Source of the DNA: CAYNHQ01 sp964397255
Lineage (GTDB): Bacteria > Bdellovibrionota_G > JALEGL01 > DATDPG01
Direction of reading: 5' to 3'
DNA: 64,000 nt
NCBI GenBank assembly: GCA_964397255.1
Contig: CAYNHQ010000003.1
Location: forward strand, 186,001 to 250,000
Under the pieces are notes generated by a model, which saw only the letters and a list, made by a program, of their open reading frames with translations, made no database searches and was not told the origin of the DNA. Position numbers and translations under genes: made by a program. Position 1 is the stretch's first letter, and every line of letters starts with the position of its first letter. Below are positions 19,789 to 27,868 of this stretch, piece after piece.

Positions 19789-20808
19789 TTACAGTTTCTC
19801 ATCCAGCCCCGCGAGGATGGAGTCGATATCCGCGGTTTCATCACTGGAGGACCGCTCAAACGGATGTTCCGCGGTCGGTTCATCCACCGCCTCAGTCAAC
19901 GAAACCGACGGCGCCGATGTGATTTCCTGTGCGGTTACGGAGCGGATCAACATCGGAGTTTCTCCTTCTACCACGTGAAGCTCCCTTTTCTTTGCGACGG
20001 AAAGACCGAGGTCGACCGCAATGTTCTCGATGATTTCACGACCCACTTTTTCAACTTTCAAAATGGAGCCTTCAAAAAGCGCGTTATCGGCCAGCGTATT
20101 AATGAGCCTCGGGATACCATGCGAATAGTGATAAATCGCTTCAAGGGCAGCGGGTTCGAAAATCGCACGCTTCGCTCCCGCCAATTTCAGACGATGTTCG
20201 ATGTACTGAGAAGAAGAGATCAGATCCAGCGCGTCGAGATGGCATTTGATGGCGACACGTTGGGCAAGAGGAGGATCCAGACTTAAATTGGCTTCAATTT
20301 CGGGGAGACCAAAAAAGACGAAAGTGATCAATTTCTTCTCCGGAATTTCCAAGTTCAACAGCCCTCGAAACTCCTCCATGATTTCACGAGTCTGAAGCAT
20401 CTGGGCTTCATCAATCAACACGACCGCCTTCTTTCCCCCTTCGGCGATTTGAAGAAGGCGGCGATAGAGCTGACTTAAGACTTGCAATTTCTCCTGTGCA
20501 GGGCTTGCCACCCCCAGTTGTTGGGCGATTCGCCGGAGTAACCATTCCGCCGTAATACCGGAATGAATGATTACCAGTAACGCGGCTTCGTATTCCTCTT
20601 CTGGAAGAGAATCGAGAAGCTTTCGGGCGAGCGTTGTTTTCCCCGCTCCGATGCCGCCGATGAGAACAGCCAATCCCTTCATTTGATCGACAATTCGGCG
20701 AAGACGAATCAACGCCTGAGCGTGCTGATTCGAATCAAAATAAAATCGATTGACCGGCGCATTGGAAAAGGGCTCCTGATCCAACCCGTAAAAACCGAGA
20801 TAATTCAT
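19789..20808 (-). CDS. ExeA/GspA-type AAA ATPase
   Basis: The protein has 339 residues. The opening YLGFYGLDQEPFSNAPV matches the ExeA family. Walker A is GGIGAGKT (51-58) and Walker B LIDEAQ (131-136), followed by FVFFGLPEIE and the HRLKLAGA region of the AAA lid. About residues 260-339 form an acidic, low-complexity tail. Family members help assemble secretins or polysaccharide export machines, usually with a peptidoglycan-binding partner; none is obvious here. Start and upstream stop overlap as TAATG, so it is translated with the large TPR protein. Confidence 0.82.
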   Translation of the reverse strand: MNYLGFYGLDQEPFSNAPVNRFYFDSNQHAQALIRLRRIVDQMKGLAVLIGGIGAGKTTLARKLLDSLPEEEYEAALLVIIHSGITAEWLLRRIAQQLGVASPAQEKLQVLSQLYRRLLQIAEGGKKAVVLIDEAQMLQTREIMEEFRGLLNLEIPEKKLITFVFFGLPEIEANLSLDPPLAQRVAIKCHLDALDLISSSQYIEHRLKLAGAKRAIFEPAALEAIYHYSHGIPRLINTLADNALFEGSILKVEKVGREIIENIAVDLGLSVAKKRELHVVEGETPMLIRSVTAQEITSAPSVSLTEAVDEPTAEHPFERSSSDETADIDSILAGLDEKL

Positions 20809-23417
20809 TAGATATATGTGATTTTAGTCTTCTTCTTCGAAATATCCACAACAGCTTCTTTCACTCTCTTTTCGGGGGCGGAAGGTGGCGGTGCCGAACT
20901 TCCCAAATCGGCCTCCAACTCTTTAGCCCTCCGACGAACGTCACGAAATGTCGGATCGGCGTCCCGAATGCGCGCAAACAACTTGTAGGCATCACTTAGA
21001 TTTCCATACCCAATGTAGGCTTCCGCTAGCTCATAACTCAAACCCAGAGCTTCCGCTGATTGTGGCGATACTCGCGCGAGGGCTCGGCGATACACATCGA
21101 TGGCGGTATCGTACTCTCGTTTACCCACCAGGCAGTGTCCCACCATTGACGCGCAATCAATCGCAATTTTTTTGTCTTGTGCCGCGATATCAAATTCGTG
21201 AATCGCCTCATCCAGAAGACCCATTTCCTTATACGCAATTCCGAGATTGTAGTGTGTCTGATAATCGTCCTTTGCGACCGTACGAGCCACTCCCTTTTTA
21301 AATTCAGAAATGACCTCTTCAGGGCTCAAATATTCTTCTTCCTCCGGGCTTTTCTCAGAAGTCAGACCCTGTTCCAGCTCACTAATTTCTTCCTGCAGTT
21401 CGGTGGAGAGATCGAAAAACCCCTCCCCTTCCGGCTGAGAAGCGGCAGCCGCTTCTCTCAATACGCGTTCAGTCGATTTTGTTCGTTTGGGCGGGGAGAC
21501 AGTGGCCAATTTTGCCGGCTTCTTCGCACTCTTGGCCGCCGGCTTAGCCACTCCTGTGAGTTCCTCCAATTTAGATCGAGCGGGTTCGTAACTCGACTGT
21601 TGCCGCAAAATATTTTCATAGACTTCACGCGCCTCATCCAGAAGACCTTGTTGAACGAAATATTCAGCCTCCTCCATATCGGAGGAGAAAAGGTCCAATT
21701 CGTCAGTTTCTGATCGGCGAAACGCTCGGCTCTCTTCTAAAACCTCTGGCGCGATTTCAGATGCGGGCATTTCCACAGGAGCAGGTTCCGGTGCCAAAAG
21801 AGAAATATCAATCGTCGGCGCGGAGGGCTCCTCTTCCATCATGTCCGCCACGGGTTCAGGCGCGGCTTTCTCAACTATCGCGGCGGAGAGTTCTTCCTCT
21901 TTTGCGGGAGGCTCTTCGATGATTTCTGAAACATCAAAATTTAGGCTTGGAGCCATCTCTTCTGAATCTGAACGCTCAAATTCCAACCCAAAATCAATGA
22001 CCGCTTCAGATTCGACGATTGGCTCGGCGGTCATCGCAGGTGCTGGCGCTGCCACTTCCTCTTGCGCCACGGGGGGCGATACCATGTCGTCTACAATTTC
22101 AAGACTGATCTCATCCGAAACCGAGACATCCATCGAAACGTCGCTTACGGAAGAATCGACTTCCGGTTCAAGAACTACCGTCTCACTTGCCGCCGGTGGA
22201 CTTCCACCACTGACTTGGGCGATTTCGATGCGAATGGCATCAATAGTGGCACGGTCTCCCTGCACCTCCACTATAGCCACCGCCTTGGTCAGAATGTCCA
22301 CAAGGCCGATGGGGTCTCCCTTCGATTGAAAAGTTTCAATTAATTTGGCGCGCGATGGAGAATGAGAAGGATTCGAAAGAACAATACGGGAAAGCAGGTC
22401 ACACGCCTTCTCCAAAAGACCGTATTGAAGAAGAACCTGAGCTTCGCCCAATTGTTTTGCGATCCCTTCGCTTGAAACCGGACGTGCGGAAGGAGCCACT
22501 TTCGGGGCCGGGGTCGAAGGGCTCGGCATTCCCGTAAGAGGTGCCGCCGCACTTTCTGAAGCACCCAAAGCACGAAGGCGGGCCGAAATTTTTTCTTTCT
22601 CTCCCGAGTTTCCGGAAGCCTCATGAATTCCGATCAGCTCCTTGTATACCGATCGTGCTTTTTCCGGCTGCTGTAATTCCGCAAAAGTTCGAGCCAAGAG
22701 CTCCAACACTTGCGGGTTCTTCGGGTCATTCTTGAAAAGTTCTTGGAGGCGTTCCAGGGCTCTCTTGGGCTCGGAGGTCTTTAAATAAAGTTCAATCAGG
22801 TCGAGTGCCAGCGGACCCTCCGCCAGCTTGAGAGCCTCGACTTTCTCATAAACTCGCGAGAGATCTTGTAAATTATTCTTATTTTTTAAATCGGTGATGA
22901 CCGCCTGAAATTGATCTTTCGCCTCTTTTTGATGCCCTTCCCTCGCATACAATTCGGCCAGTTTCACTCGACTGGCGATATTGTCGGGCTCCAGTTCTGC
23001 CATCTTTTTTAAGATGTCGAGAGATTCCTTTTTCAGGCCCTGATTTTCATAATGGCGAACGACGGTTTGGTACTGTTTCATCGCTTCGCTATTCAGACCG
23101 AGCTGTTGATAGAGTTCGGCGAGTCGGATGTAAACGGAGATCAACCCCGGGTCGAGTTTCAAAATTTGTTTAAAAACTGCAACCGCTTTGAGAAAAAATC
23201 CGTCTTTCGCGTAGTGCTCTGCCACACGACGATAGGTGTCATTGGCTTCGCCGACATTTCCGATTTTTGCTTGGAGATCACCTACTTTAAGAAGAGTCCG
23301 GACATCCGAGGGGTCATTATCAACGACCTCTTGGTACAGCTTAATTGCTTCAGCCGTTTTTCCTTTTTGCAGCGCTTTTTGCGCGTTTGCTAACGACTTA
23401 TTTCGGTTAAAAGCCAT
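20808..23417 (-). CDS. Large TPR protein with acidic Ala/Pro/Glu-rich linker
   Basis: The protein has 869 residues and no signal peptide. About seven TPR units fill residues 1-280 (ALQKGKTAEAIKLYQEVVDN, VGEANDTYRRVAEHYAKDGF). A long acidic linker rich in Ala, Pro, Glu and Val follows (about 290-600). A second TPR block covers about 600-830 (AEYFVQQGLLDEAREVYENI, HYNLGIAYKEMGLLDEAIHE). The C-terminus is basic (KKKTKITYI). It is probably a cytoplasmic scaffold. Coupling to the ExeA-like ATPase and proximity to pil genes suggest envelope-machine assembly or polarity, but this is inference. Confidence 0.75.
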   Translation of the reverse strand: MAFNRNKSLANAQKALQKGKTAEAIKLYQEVVDNDPSDVRTLLKVGDLQAKIGNVGEANDTYRRVAEHYAKDGFFLKAVAVFKQILKLDPGLISVYIRLAELYQQLGLNSEAMKQYQTVVRHYENQGLKKESLDILKKMAELEPDNIASRVKLAELYAREGHQKEAKDQFQAVITDLKNKNNLQDLSRVYEKVEALKLAEGPLALDLIELYLKTSEPKRALERLQELFKNDPKNPQVLELLARTFAELQQPEKARSVYKELIGIHEASGNSGEKEKISARLRALGASESAAAPLTGMPSPSTPAPKVAPSARPVSSEGIAKQLGEAQVLLQYGLLEKACDLLSRIVLSNPSHSPSRAKLIETFQSKGDPIGLVDILTKAVAIVEVQGDRATIDAIRIEIAQVSGGSPPAASETVVLEPEVDSSVSDVSMDVSVSDEISLEIVDDMVSPPVAQEEVAAPAPAMTAEPIVESEAVIDFGLEFERSDSEEMAPSLNFDVSEIIEEPPAKEEELSAAIVEKAAPEPVADMMEEEPSAPTIDISLLAPEPAPVEMPASEIAPEVLEESRAFRRSETDELDLFSSDMEEAEYFVQQGLLDEAREVYENILRQQSSYEPARSKLEELTGVAKPAAKSAKKPAKLATVSPPKRTKSTERVLREAAAASQPEGEGFFDLSTELQEEISELEQGLTSEKSPEEEEYLSPEEVISEFKKGVARTVAKDDYQTHYNLGIAYKEMGLLDEAIHEFDIAAQDKKIAIDCASMVGHCLVGKREYDTAIDVYRRALARVSPQSAEALGLSYELAEAYIGYGNLSDAYKLFARIRDADPTFRDVRRRAKELEADLGSSAPPPSAPEKRVKEAVVDISKKKTKITYI

Positions 23418-23478
23418 AGAGGGTCGGTTTTCAGGTAGACGTCACCGTGGCGAATACCCGAATTCCGCTTAACAGTCT

Positions 23479-23505
23479 ATTATATGCTGGAAGAAAAGGT
23501 AACAA
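23479..23505 (-). promoter_or_regulatory. Candidate sigma70 promoter for the large TPR gene, with a nearby hairpin
   Basis: On the minus strand the -10 is TATAAT (23484-23479) and a possible -35 is TTGTTA (23505-23500), 15 bases apart, which is short. The leader to the ATG at 23417 is about 55 bases. AAGGTA and TACCTT arms (23496-23514) around a 7-base loop could also form a weak terminator after accC, so the two assignments compete. Confidence 0.4.
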
Positions 23506-23536
23506 AAGTACCTTATTTTTACGTAAATTAACTATT

Positions 23537-24874
23537 TTATTTTAATATGTTATCTATAAATCTAATATGTGTATTCCCATTTAGGAACTCTTGATTCGAT
23601 AAAATCTTACGGTGAAGGGGGATGTTCGTATGAATTCCTTCCACTAGGAATTCATCGAGTGCGGCTTCAGCTCGAACAATGGCCTCTGCTCGGGAAGCTC
23701 CTTTTACAATCAATTTCGCCAACAACGAATCGTAATAGGGGCTCACGGTGAACCCGTCGTAGACCCCCGATTCAATCCGAACTCCTTTCCCACCGGGCGT
23801 GTGATAGGCCGATATTTGACCCGCCGATGGATAAAATTTTTCGGGATCCTCGGCATTAATTCTCATCTCAATGGCATGGCCCGAAAATGTGATTTCGTCC
23901 TGGGTCATGGGCAATTTTTCTCCGCTCGCGATCAAGAGCTGAAGTTTAACGAGATCCGTATTCGTGATTTCTTCGGTGATCGGGTGCTCCACCTGAACGC
24001 GCGTATTCATTTCTAGAAAATAAAAACTTTTGTCGGCATCCATCAAAAATTCAAGCGTCCCCACGTTTCGATAGCCAACTTCTCGTATGGCCTTGACCAC
24101 TAAACTTCCCATCTTCTTCCGAATTTCAGTCGTCACCGCGGGCGACGGAGCTTCCTCCAAGACTTTTTGGTAGCGACGCTGAATGGAACAGTCTCTCTCG
24201 CCGAAATGAACCACGTTTCCAAAAGAATCTCCGGCGACTTGAAATTCAATGTGCCGCGCCTTTTCCAAATATTTTTCCACATATACTTTTGCGTTTCCAA
24301 AGGCTGCCAGCGCTTCCGATTGCGCCGTTCGCAATGTATTCCAGGCTTCATCCATGGAGCGGATGATCTTAATTCCCTTACCTCCTCCTCCCGCCGTCGC
24401 TTTCACGATGAGTGGAAACCCGATGCTTTCGAGTGACTCCCGAAGAACGCTTTGATTCTCCAGATCGATTTCAATTCCACGCAAAAGTGGCAAACCAATC
24501 CGCTCGGCGGTTTCGCGCGCGCGAAGTTTGTCTCCCATCATTTCAATTTGCTCCGGAGTGGGTCCGATGAATGTCAAACCGCACTTCTCGCAAACCCGCG
24601 CGAATTCTGCGTTTTCAGCCAGAAACCCATACCCGGGGTGAACCGCATCGGCTCCCGTAATTTCAGCCGCGCTCAACAGTCTGGGAATCGCGAGATAGCT
24701 CTCGCGACTCGACGGTGGACCAATGCAAACCGATTCATCCGCCATCTTGACATGGAGAGATTCCCGATCAGCTTCCGAATGAACCGCGACTGATTTGATG
24801 CCGAGTTCCTTTAACGCACGAATAACTCGAAGAGCGATTTCGCCCCGATTGGCAATGAGAACCTTTTTAAACAT
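23537..24874 (-). CDS. accC: Biotin carboxylase subunit of acetyl-CoA carboxylase
   Basis: The protein has 445 residues, the usual AccC length. It has a pre-ATP-grasp domain (KVLIANRGEIALRVIRALKELG), a glycine-rich ATP loop (KATAGGGGKGIKI), ERDCSIQRRYQKVLEEAPSP, the catalytic segment EFLMD and FLEMNTRVQVEHP. A C-terminal biotin carboxylase domain follows. It carboxylates biotin on AccB with ATP and bicarbonate, the first step of fatty acid synthesis. It follows accB by 8 bases. Confidence 0.97.
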   Translation of the reverse strand: MFKKVLIANRGEIALRVIRALKELGIKSVAVHSEADRESLHVKMADESVCIGPPSSRESYLAIPRLLSAAEITGADAVHPGYGFLAENAEFARVCEKCGLTFIGPTPEQIEMMGDKLRARETAERIGLPLLRGIEIDLENQSVLRESLESIGFPLIVKATAGGGGKGIKIIRSMDEAWNTLRTAQSEALAAFGNAKVYVEKYLEKARHIEFQVAGDSFGNVVHFGERDCSIQRRYQKVLEEAPSPAVTTEIRKKMGSLVVKAIREVGYRNVGTLEFLMDADKSFYFLEMNTRVQVEHPITEEITNTDLVKLQLLIASGEKLPMTQDEITFSGHAIEMRINAEDPEKFYPSAGQISAYHTPGGKGVRIESGVYDGFTVSPYYDSLLAKLIVKGASRAEAIVRAEAALDEFLVEGIHTNIPLHRKILSNQEFLNGNTHIRFIDNILK

Positions 24875-24882
24875 TCAGGTAA

Positions 24883-25356
24883 TTAAACCACTTCTATGCG
24901 AAAAAGTTTTTCTCCGAACTCGACGGCCTTTCCATTTTCGACATAAATTTCGGCAATGCGACCATCGTAATCCGATTCAATTTCATTCATCAGTTTCATC
25001 GCCTCGACGATACAAAGCGCCTGTCCTTTTTTCACCGTTTGCCCCACTTCCACATAGGTGGGACTGTCGGGTGACGGAGAACGATAAAAGGTTCCCACAA
25101 AAGGCGATGTAACAAATTTCCCCGTATCGGGAGATTTGGCGATGGTCGGTTTGGGTTCAGGCGTCGGAGCCGCTGTCGATGGTGAAGTTGCCGCCACATG
25201 AGAAATCGGCGACACGGGAAGATGAACCACCGGCGGAGTGGGCGACGCCGGTCCCCGCTCAATCCGAACTCGTAACTCACCCTGAGAAATTTCTACTTCG
25301 CGAAAATCCGACTTCTCCACGAGACGGAAAACTTCTTTTAACTCTTTCAAATTCAT
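24883..25356 (-). CDS. accB: Biotin carboxyl carrier protein
   Basis: The protein has 157 residues. The N-terminal helix LKELKEVFRLVEKSDFREVE is typical of AccB. A Pro/Ala/Thr-rich hinge spans about 36-78. The biotinyl domain covers about 80-157, with the biotin-accepting lysine in EAMKL (K121). It carries carboxybiotin between AccC and the carboxyltransferase, which is not encoded here. It forms an operon with pepP upstream and accC downstream. Confidence 0.96.
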   Translation of the reverse strand: MNLKELKEVFRLVEKSDFREVEISQGELRVRIERGPASPTPPVVHLPVSPISHVAATSPSTAAPTPEPKPTIAKSPDTGKFVTSPFVGTFYRSPSPDSPTYVEVGQTVKKGQALCIVEAMKLMNEIESDYDGRIAEIYVENGKAVEFGEKLFRIEVV

Positions 25357-25368
25357 GGGGATCTCTTT

Positions 25369-26457
25369 CTATCGACAGTGAAAGGATTTGTCCAACCCTG
25401 TCAGATACTTAGCTCCCTCTTTTGTAACCTCAAGTGCATCCTCGATTCGGACTCCACCGACCCCCGGAAGATAGACCCCCGGTTCCACCGTAACGATCAT
25501 TCCTTCTTCCATAATGGCTTCGGACCTGGAAGAGAGAAAGGGATATTCATGAACTTCAATTCCCACTCCATGACCCAGAGCGTGAGTATAGTAATCTCCA
25601 TACCCCTGAGAAGAAATATGGTCGCGCGCGATTCGATCGAGCTCGCGGGCGGCTATGCCAGGCCGGATGGATTTAGCTGCGAGGTCGTGTGCCTCTTTCA
25701 CGATGTGATAGATGTCCTTTAATTTGGATGGCGGAGATCCGATACCCAAGGTAATGGTTTGATCCGTTTGATACCCCGACAACGTACAGCCAAAATCGAT
25801 CGTAACAAGGTCTCCTTCCTTTAAACGTCGTTCCGTCGGCTTCGCGTGCGGAAGAGCGCCCCTCTCCCCGGAGGCCACAATCATATCGAAGGACGTCTTT
25901 TCAGCTCCGTTTCGCTTCATTCGATACTCGAGCTCATCGGCGATTTCCTTCTCACTCTGTCCCGCGGCGAGTGAAGCGAGCACTTGCTTACACCCATCAT
26001 CCGCGATCCGATTGGCTTTACGAAGGATCGTCATTTCGTCCTCTTCCTTGCGAGAACGGAGGGCGTTCAACCAATCTCCCCCCGCACAAAGTTCAGCTTG
26101 AAACCATTCCTTCAGTAAAGCCTCGCGGAATTGAACGGTCATCTTGTGCGCCTCGATGGCAACGCGCTTAGCGCCGCACTTCTTCAGCGTCTCAGAAACA
26201 CTGCGAGATTTGGAAGTCCAAATCACCACTTCACAGGGGGATTCCTCTTTGGCCTGCGTTCCATATCTTCCATCGACGAAAAGAATGGCTTCCGAAGAAG
26301 TCAGTACAAATGCTCCCTCACTTCCCCTAAAACCTGACAAATAAAAAATATTCGGAAGGCCCGTGACCAAAAAAGAATCAAATCCAGTTTCTTCCATTTT
26401 ACGCCGAGCGCGAGCCCAGCGTTCGGAAAGGCGATGGGCCAAGTCCTTCACGATCAA
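25369..26457 (-). CDS. pepP: Xaa-Pro aminopeptidase (M24)
   Basis: The protein has 362 residues. A creatinase-like N-terminal domain (about 1-135) includes VTGLPNIFYLSGFRGS. The pita-bread M24 domain follows with metal ligands visible in VTIDFGC, YQTDQTIT, HALGHGVGIEVHE, TVEPGVY and GVRIEDAL. It removes N-terminal residues before proline in the cytoplasm. A pepP-accB-accC order is common in many bacteria. Its start overlaps the roadblock gene stop by 4 bases. Confidence 0.93.
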   Translation of the reverse strand: MIVKDLAHRLSERWARARRKMEETGFDSFLVTGLPNIFYLSGFRGSEGAFVLTSSEAILFVDGRYGTQAKEESPCEVVIWTSKSRSVSETLKKCGAKRVAIEAHKMTVQFREALLKEWFQAELCAGGDWLNALRSRKEEDEMTILRKANRIADDGCKQVLASLAAGQSEKEIADELEYRMKRNGAEKTSFDMIVASGERGALPHAKPTERRLKEGDLVTIDFGCTLSGYQTDQTITLGIGSPPSKLKDIYHIVKEAHDLAAKSIRPGIAARELDRIARDHISSQGYGDYYTHALGHGVGIEVHEYPFLSSRSEAIMEEGMIVTVEPGVYLPGVGGVRIEDALEVTKEGAKYLTGLDKSFHCR

Positions 26458-26813
26458 AGATCGATCTGAAGATCAGGCAACGAACGGCGTAACAGATATC
26501 GCCCCCGTCCTAGGTTCCCTTCGGAAGAGAGAAGCAGCAATATAAAATAATTCGGATTCACGAATCGAAAGAGGAGGCGATATTTATCCAGCGCGATGAC
26601 AAGCTCTGTAAGGCCACCCAAATTATTCCCTTGCGCCACTTTAATAATTTCTGAAAGGATTCGACTGTACTCGACCGCTATCTCTTGAAGAGAAAGCAAA
26701 CATCCCTCTCCTTTGACTTCCGCCACGGAAATCCCATCCATTCCCATGAGAAGCGCCGCTTGCGCACCATCCGTAGTGGTAAGGATTTGGCGGAGTTGCT
26801 CGTCAAAATTCAT
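26454..26813 (-). CDS. Roadblock/LC7 (MglB-like) domain protein
   Basis: The protein has 119 residues and is a single roadblock fold. It starts with a helix (FDEQLRQILTT), then GAQAALLMGMDGISVAEVK, a central helix (YSRILSEIIKVAQGN) and strands including YFILLLLSSEGNLGRGRYLLRR. MglB-type proteins activate the polarity GTPase MglA and influence type IV pili in Myxococcus. Here the gene is between pil and acc genes, but no MglA-like GTPase is in the window. A polarity role is inferred from family and position. Confidence 0.78.
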   Translation of the reverse strand: MNFDEQLRQILTTTDGAQAALLMGMDGISVAEVKGEGCLLSLQEIAVEYSRILSEIIKVAQGNNLGGLTELVIALDKYRLLFRFVNPNYFILLLLSSEGNLGRGRYLLRRSLPDLQIDL

Positions 26814-27331
26814 GCGGCTCTCCTTCGAGACTGAATCCGATGAAGCAAGTCTTGAAGCCTCTTTTCAAGCGGGCTCCGCTCTTCAACTTCGATTTCCTTA
26901 ATTTTATCTGTTCTCCCCACATCCGCATAGACGGCCTTTGCCTCCTTCATATGCCCCTGCTCGCGGTATAACTCAGCCAAGGTTTCAGTTTTTGTGGGAG
27001 CCGGTGCTTGGACCACAGGAGTGGGAGTCAATCGATCCAATTCCGCCATCAGTCGACTCGCCATTAAATTGTCCGGCGCAATACTCAGCACCCATGACAA
27101 ATGTTCACGCGCGGAATCCACGTCGCCATTTTCAAATAACGCTCGGGCCAGGGCCATCTTGCCCGCGACATATGTCGGATGCTTTTCCACCCCATCTTGG
27201 GCGATAGAAATGGCCTCCTCATAGCGACCAAGTCTTCGATAGGCATCGGATAGGGGAACAAACGCGCGAGATTTAGGGTCGGCCGCGAGCTGCTCGGTAT
27301 ATTTCTTAATATCCGCTTCAGGTGAATCCAC
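26810..27331 (-). CDS. Small TPR protein
   Basis: The protein has 173 residues and a GTG start. About three TPR units cover residues 5-110 (AFVPLSDAYRRLGRYEEAIS, YVAGKMALARALFENGDVDS). A Pro/Thr linker is followed by another repeat-like helix pair (LAELYREQGHMKEAKAVYAD) and a basic end. There is no signal peptide. It overlaps the roadblock gene by 4 bases, so the two are probably made together. It may act as an adaptor for pilus or polarity proteins; the exact role is unknown. Confidence 0.75.
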   Translation of the reverse strand: MDSPEADIKKYTEQLAADPKSRAFVPLSDAYRRLGRYEEAISIAQDGVEKHPTYVAGKMALARALFENGDVDSAREHLSWVLSIAPDNLMASRLMAELDRLTPTPVVQAPAPTKTETLAELYREQGHMKEAKAVYADVGRTDKIKEIEVEERSPLEKRLQDLLHRIQSRRRAA

Positions 27332-27378
27332 GCCGCAACGTTAGCACGCCTTGATATCAGCGGAAATAGAAATAGGAA

Positions 27379-27858
27379 TTACGAAGGTTCTGCCACGCTG
27401 AATGTGGTAGTTCCGCTTGCGACGCCAATGTCTACGAACACCTGGCACGTATATTTTGTAAGACCGAATGTCGAAGGAGGATCGATCCGAACCACAATTT
27501 GATATTTGCCATCGGTATCCGTCGTTACAAAATACGACGCGGAATCCACCTCTTGAAGACGAGCCAAATCCGGAATAATCACCGCTTCATTTGCCGCCTT
27601 GTCGTAGAGACGGCAACCATTGTTCGCAAAGAATCGTATTTGAATATTGTTTCCGGGCGATCCATCTTTACGAACGACAAAGGCCGAGTATAGAAATAGA
27701 ACTCCGCCTGATGTGGTGATCGTCGTGTCCGCGGGTACTTTTACGGTTGAGCCGGCTTCAGCATTGAAGCCATCCGCGGCGTCATTGCAGGAAAGACCTG
27801 CAAAAGCCAGATAGCCTATGATCCCAAGAAACGAAATTTGATTGAGCCACTTACGCAT
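27379..27858 (-). CDS. Small predicted lipoprotein
   Basis: The protein has 159 residues from ATG 27858. This start is chosen over upstream in-frame codons because AGGAGG sits at ideal spacing before it and it begins a lipoprotein signal (GIIGYLAFAGLSC), with the lipobox cysteine near residue 24. The mature part is beta-rich and resembles an Ig-like or bacterial invasin-like fold (TTSGGVLFLYSAFVVRKDGSPG, GKYQIVVRIDPPS). It lies 10 bases after pilQ. It could assist secretin assembly or decorate the cell surface; no family was recognised. Confidence 0.72.
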   Translation of the reverse strand: MRKWLNQISFLGIIGYLAFAGLSCNDAADGFNAEAGSTVKVPADTTITTSGGVLFLYSAFVVRKDGSPGNNIQIRFFANNGCRLYDKAANEAVIIPDLARLQEVDSASYFVTTDTDGKYQIVVRIDPPSTFGLTKYTCQVFVDIGVASGTTTFSVAEPS

Positions 27859-27868
27859 TACTTTCCTC

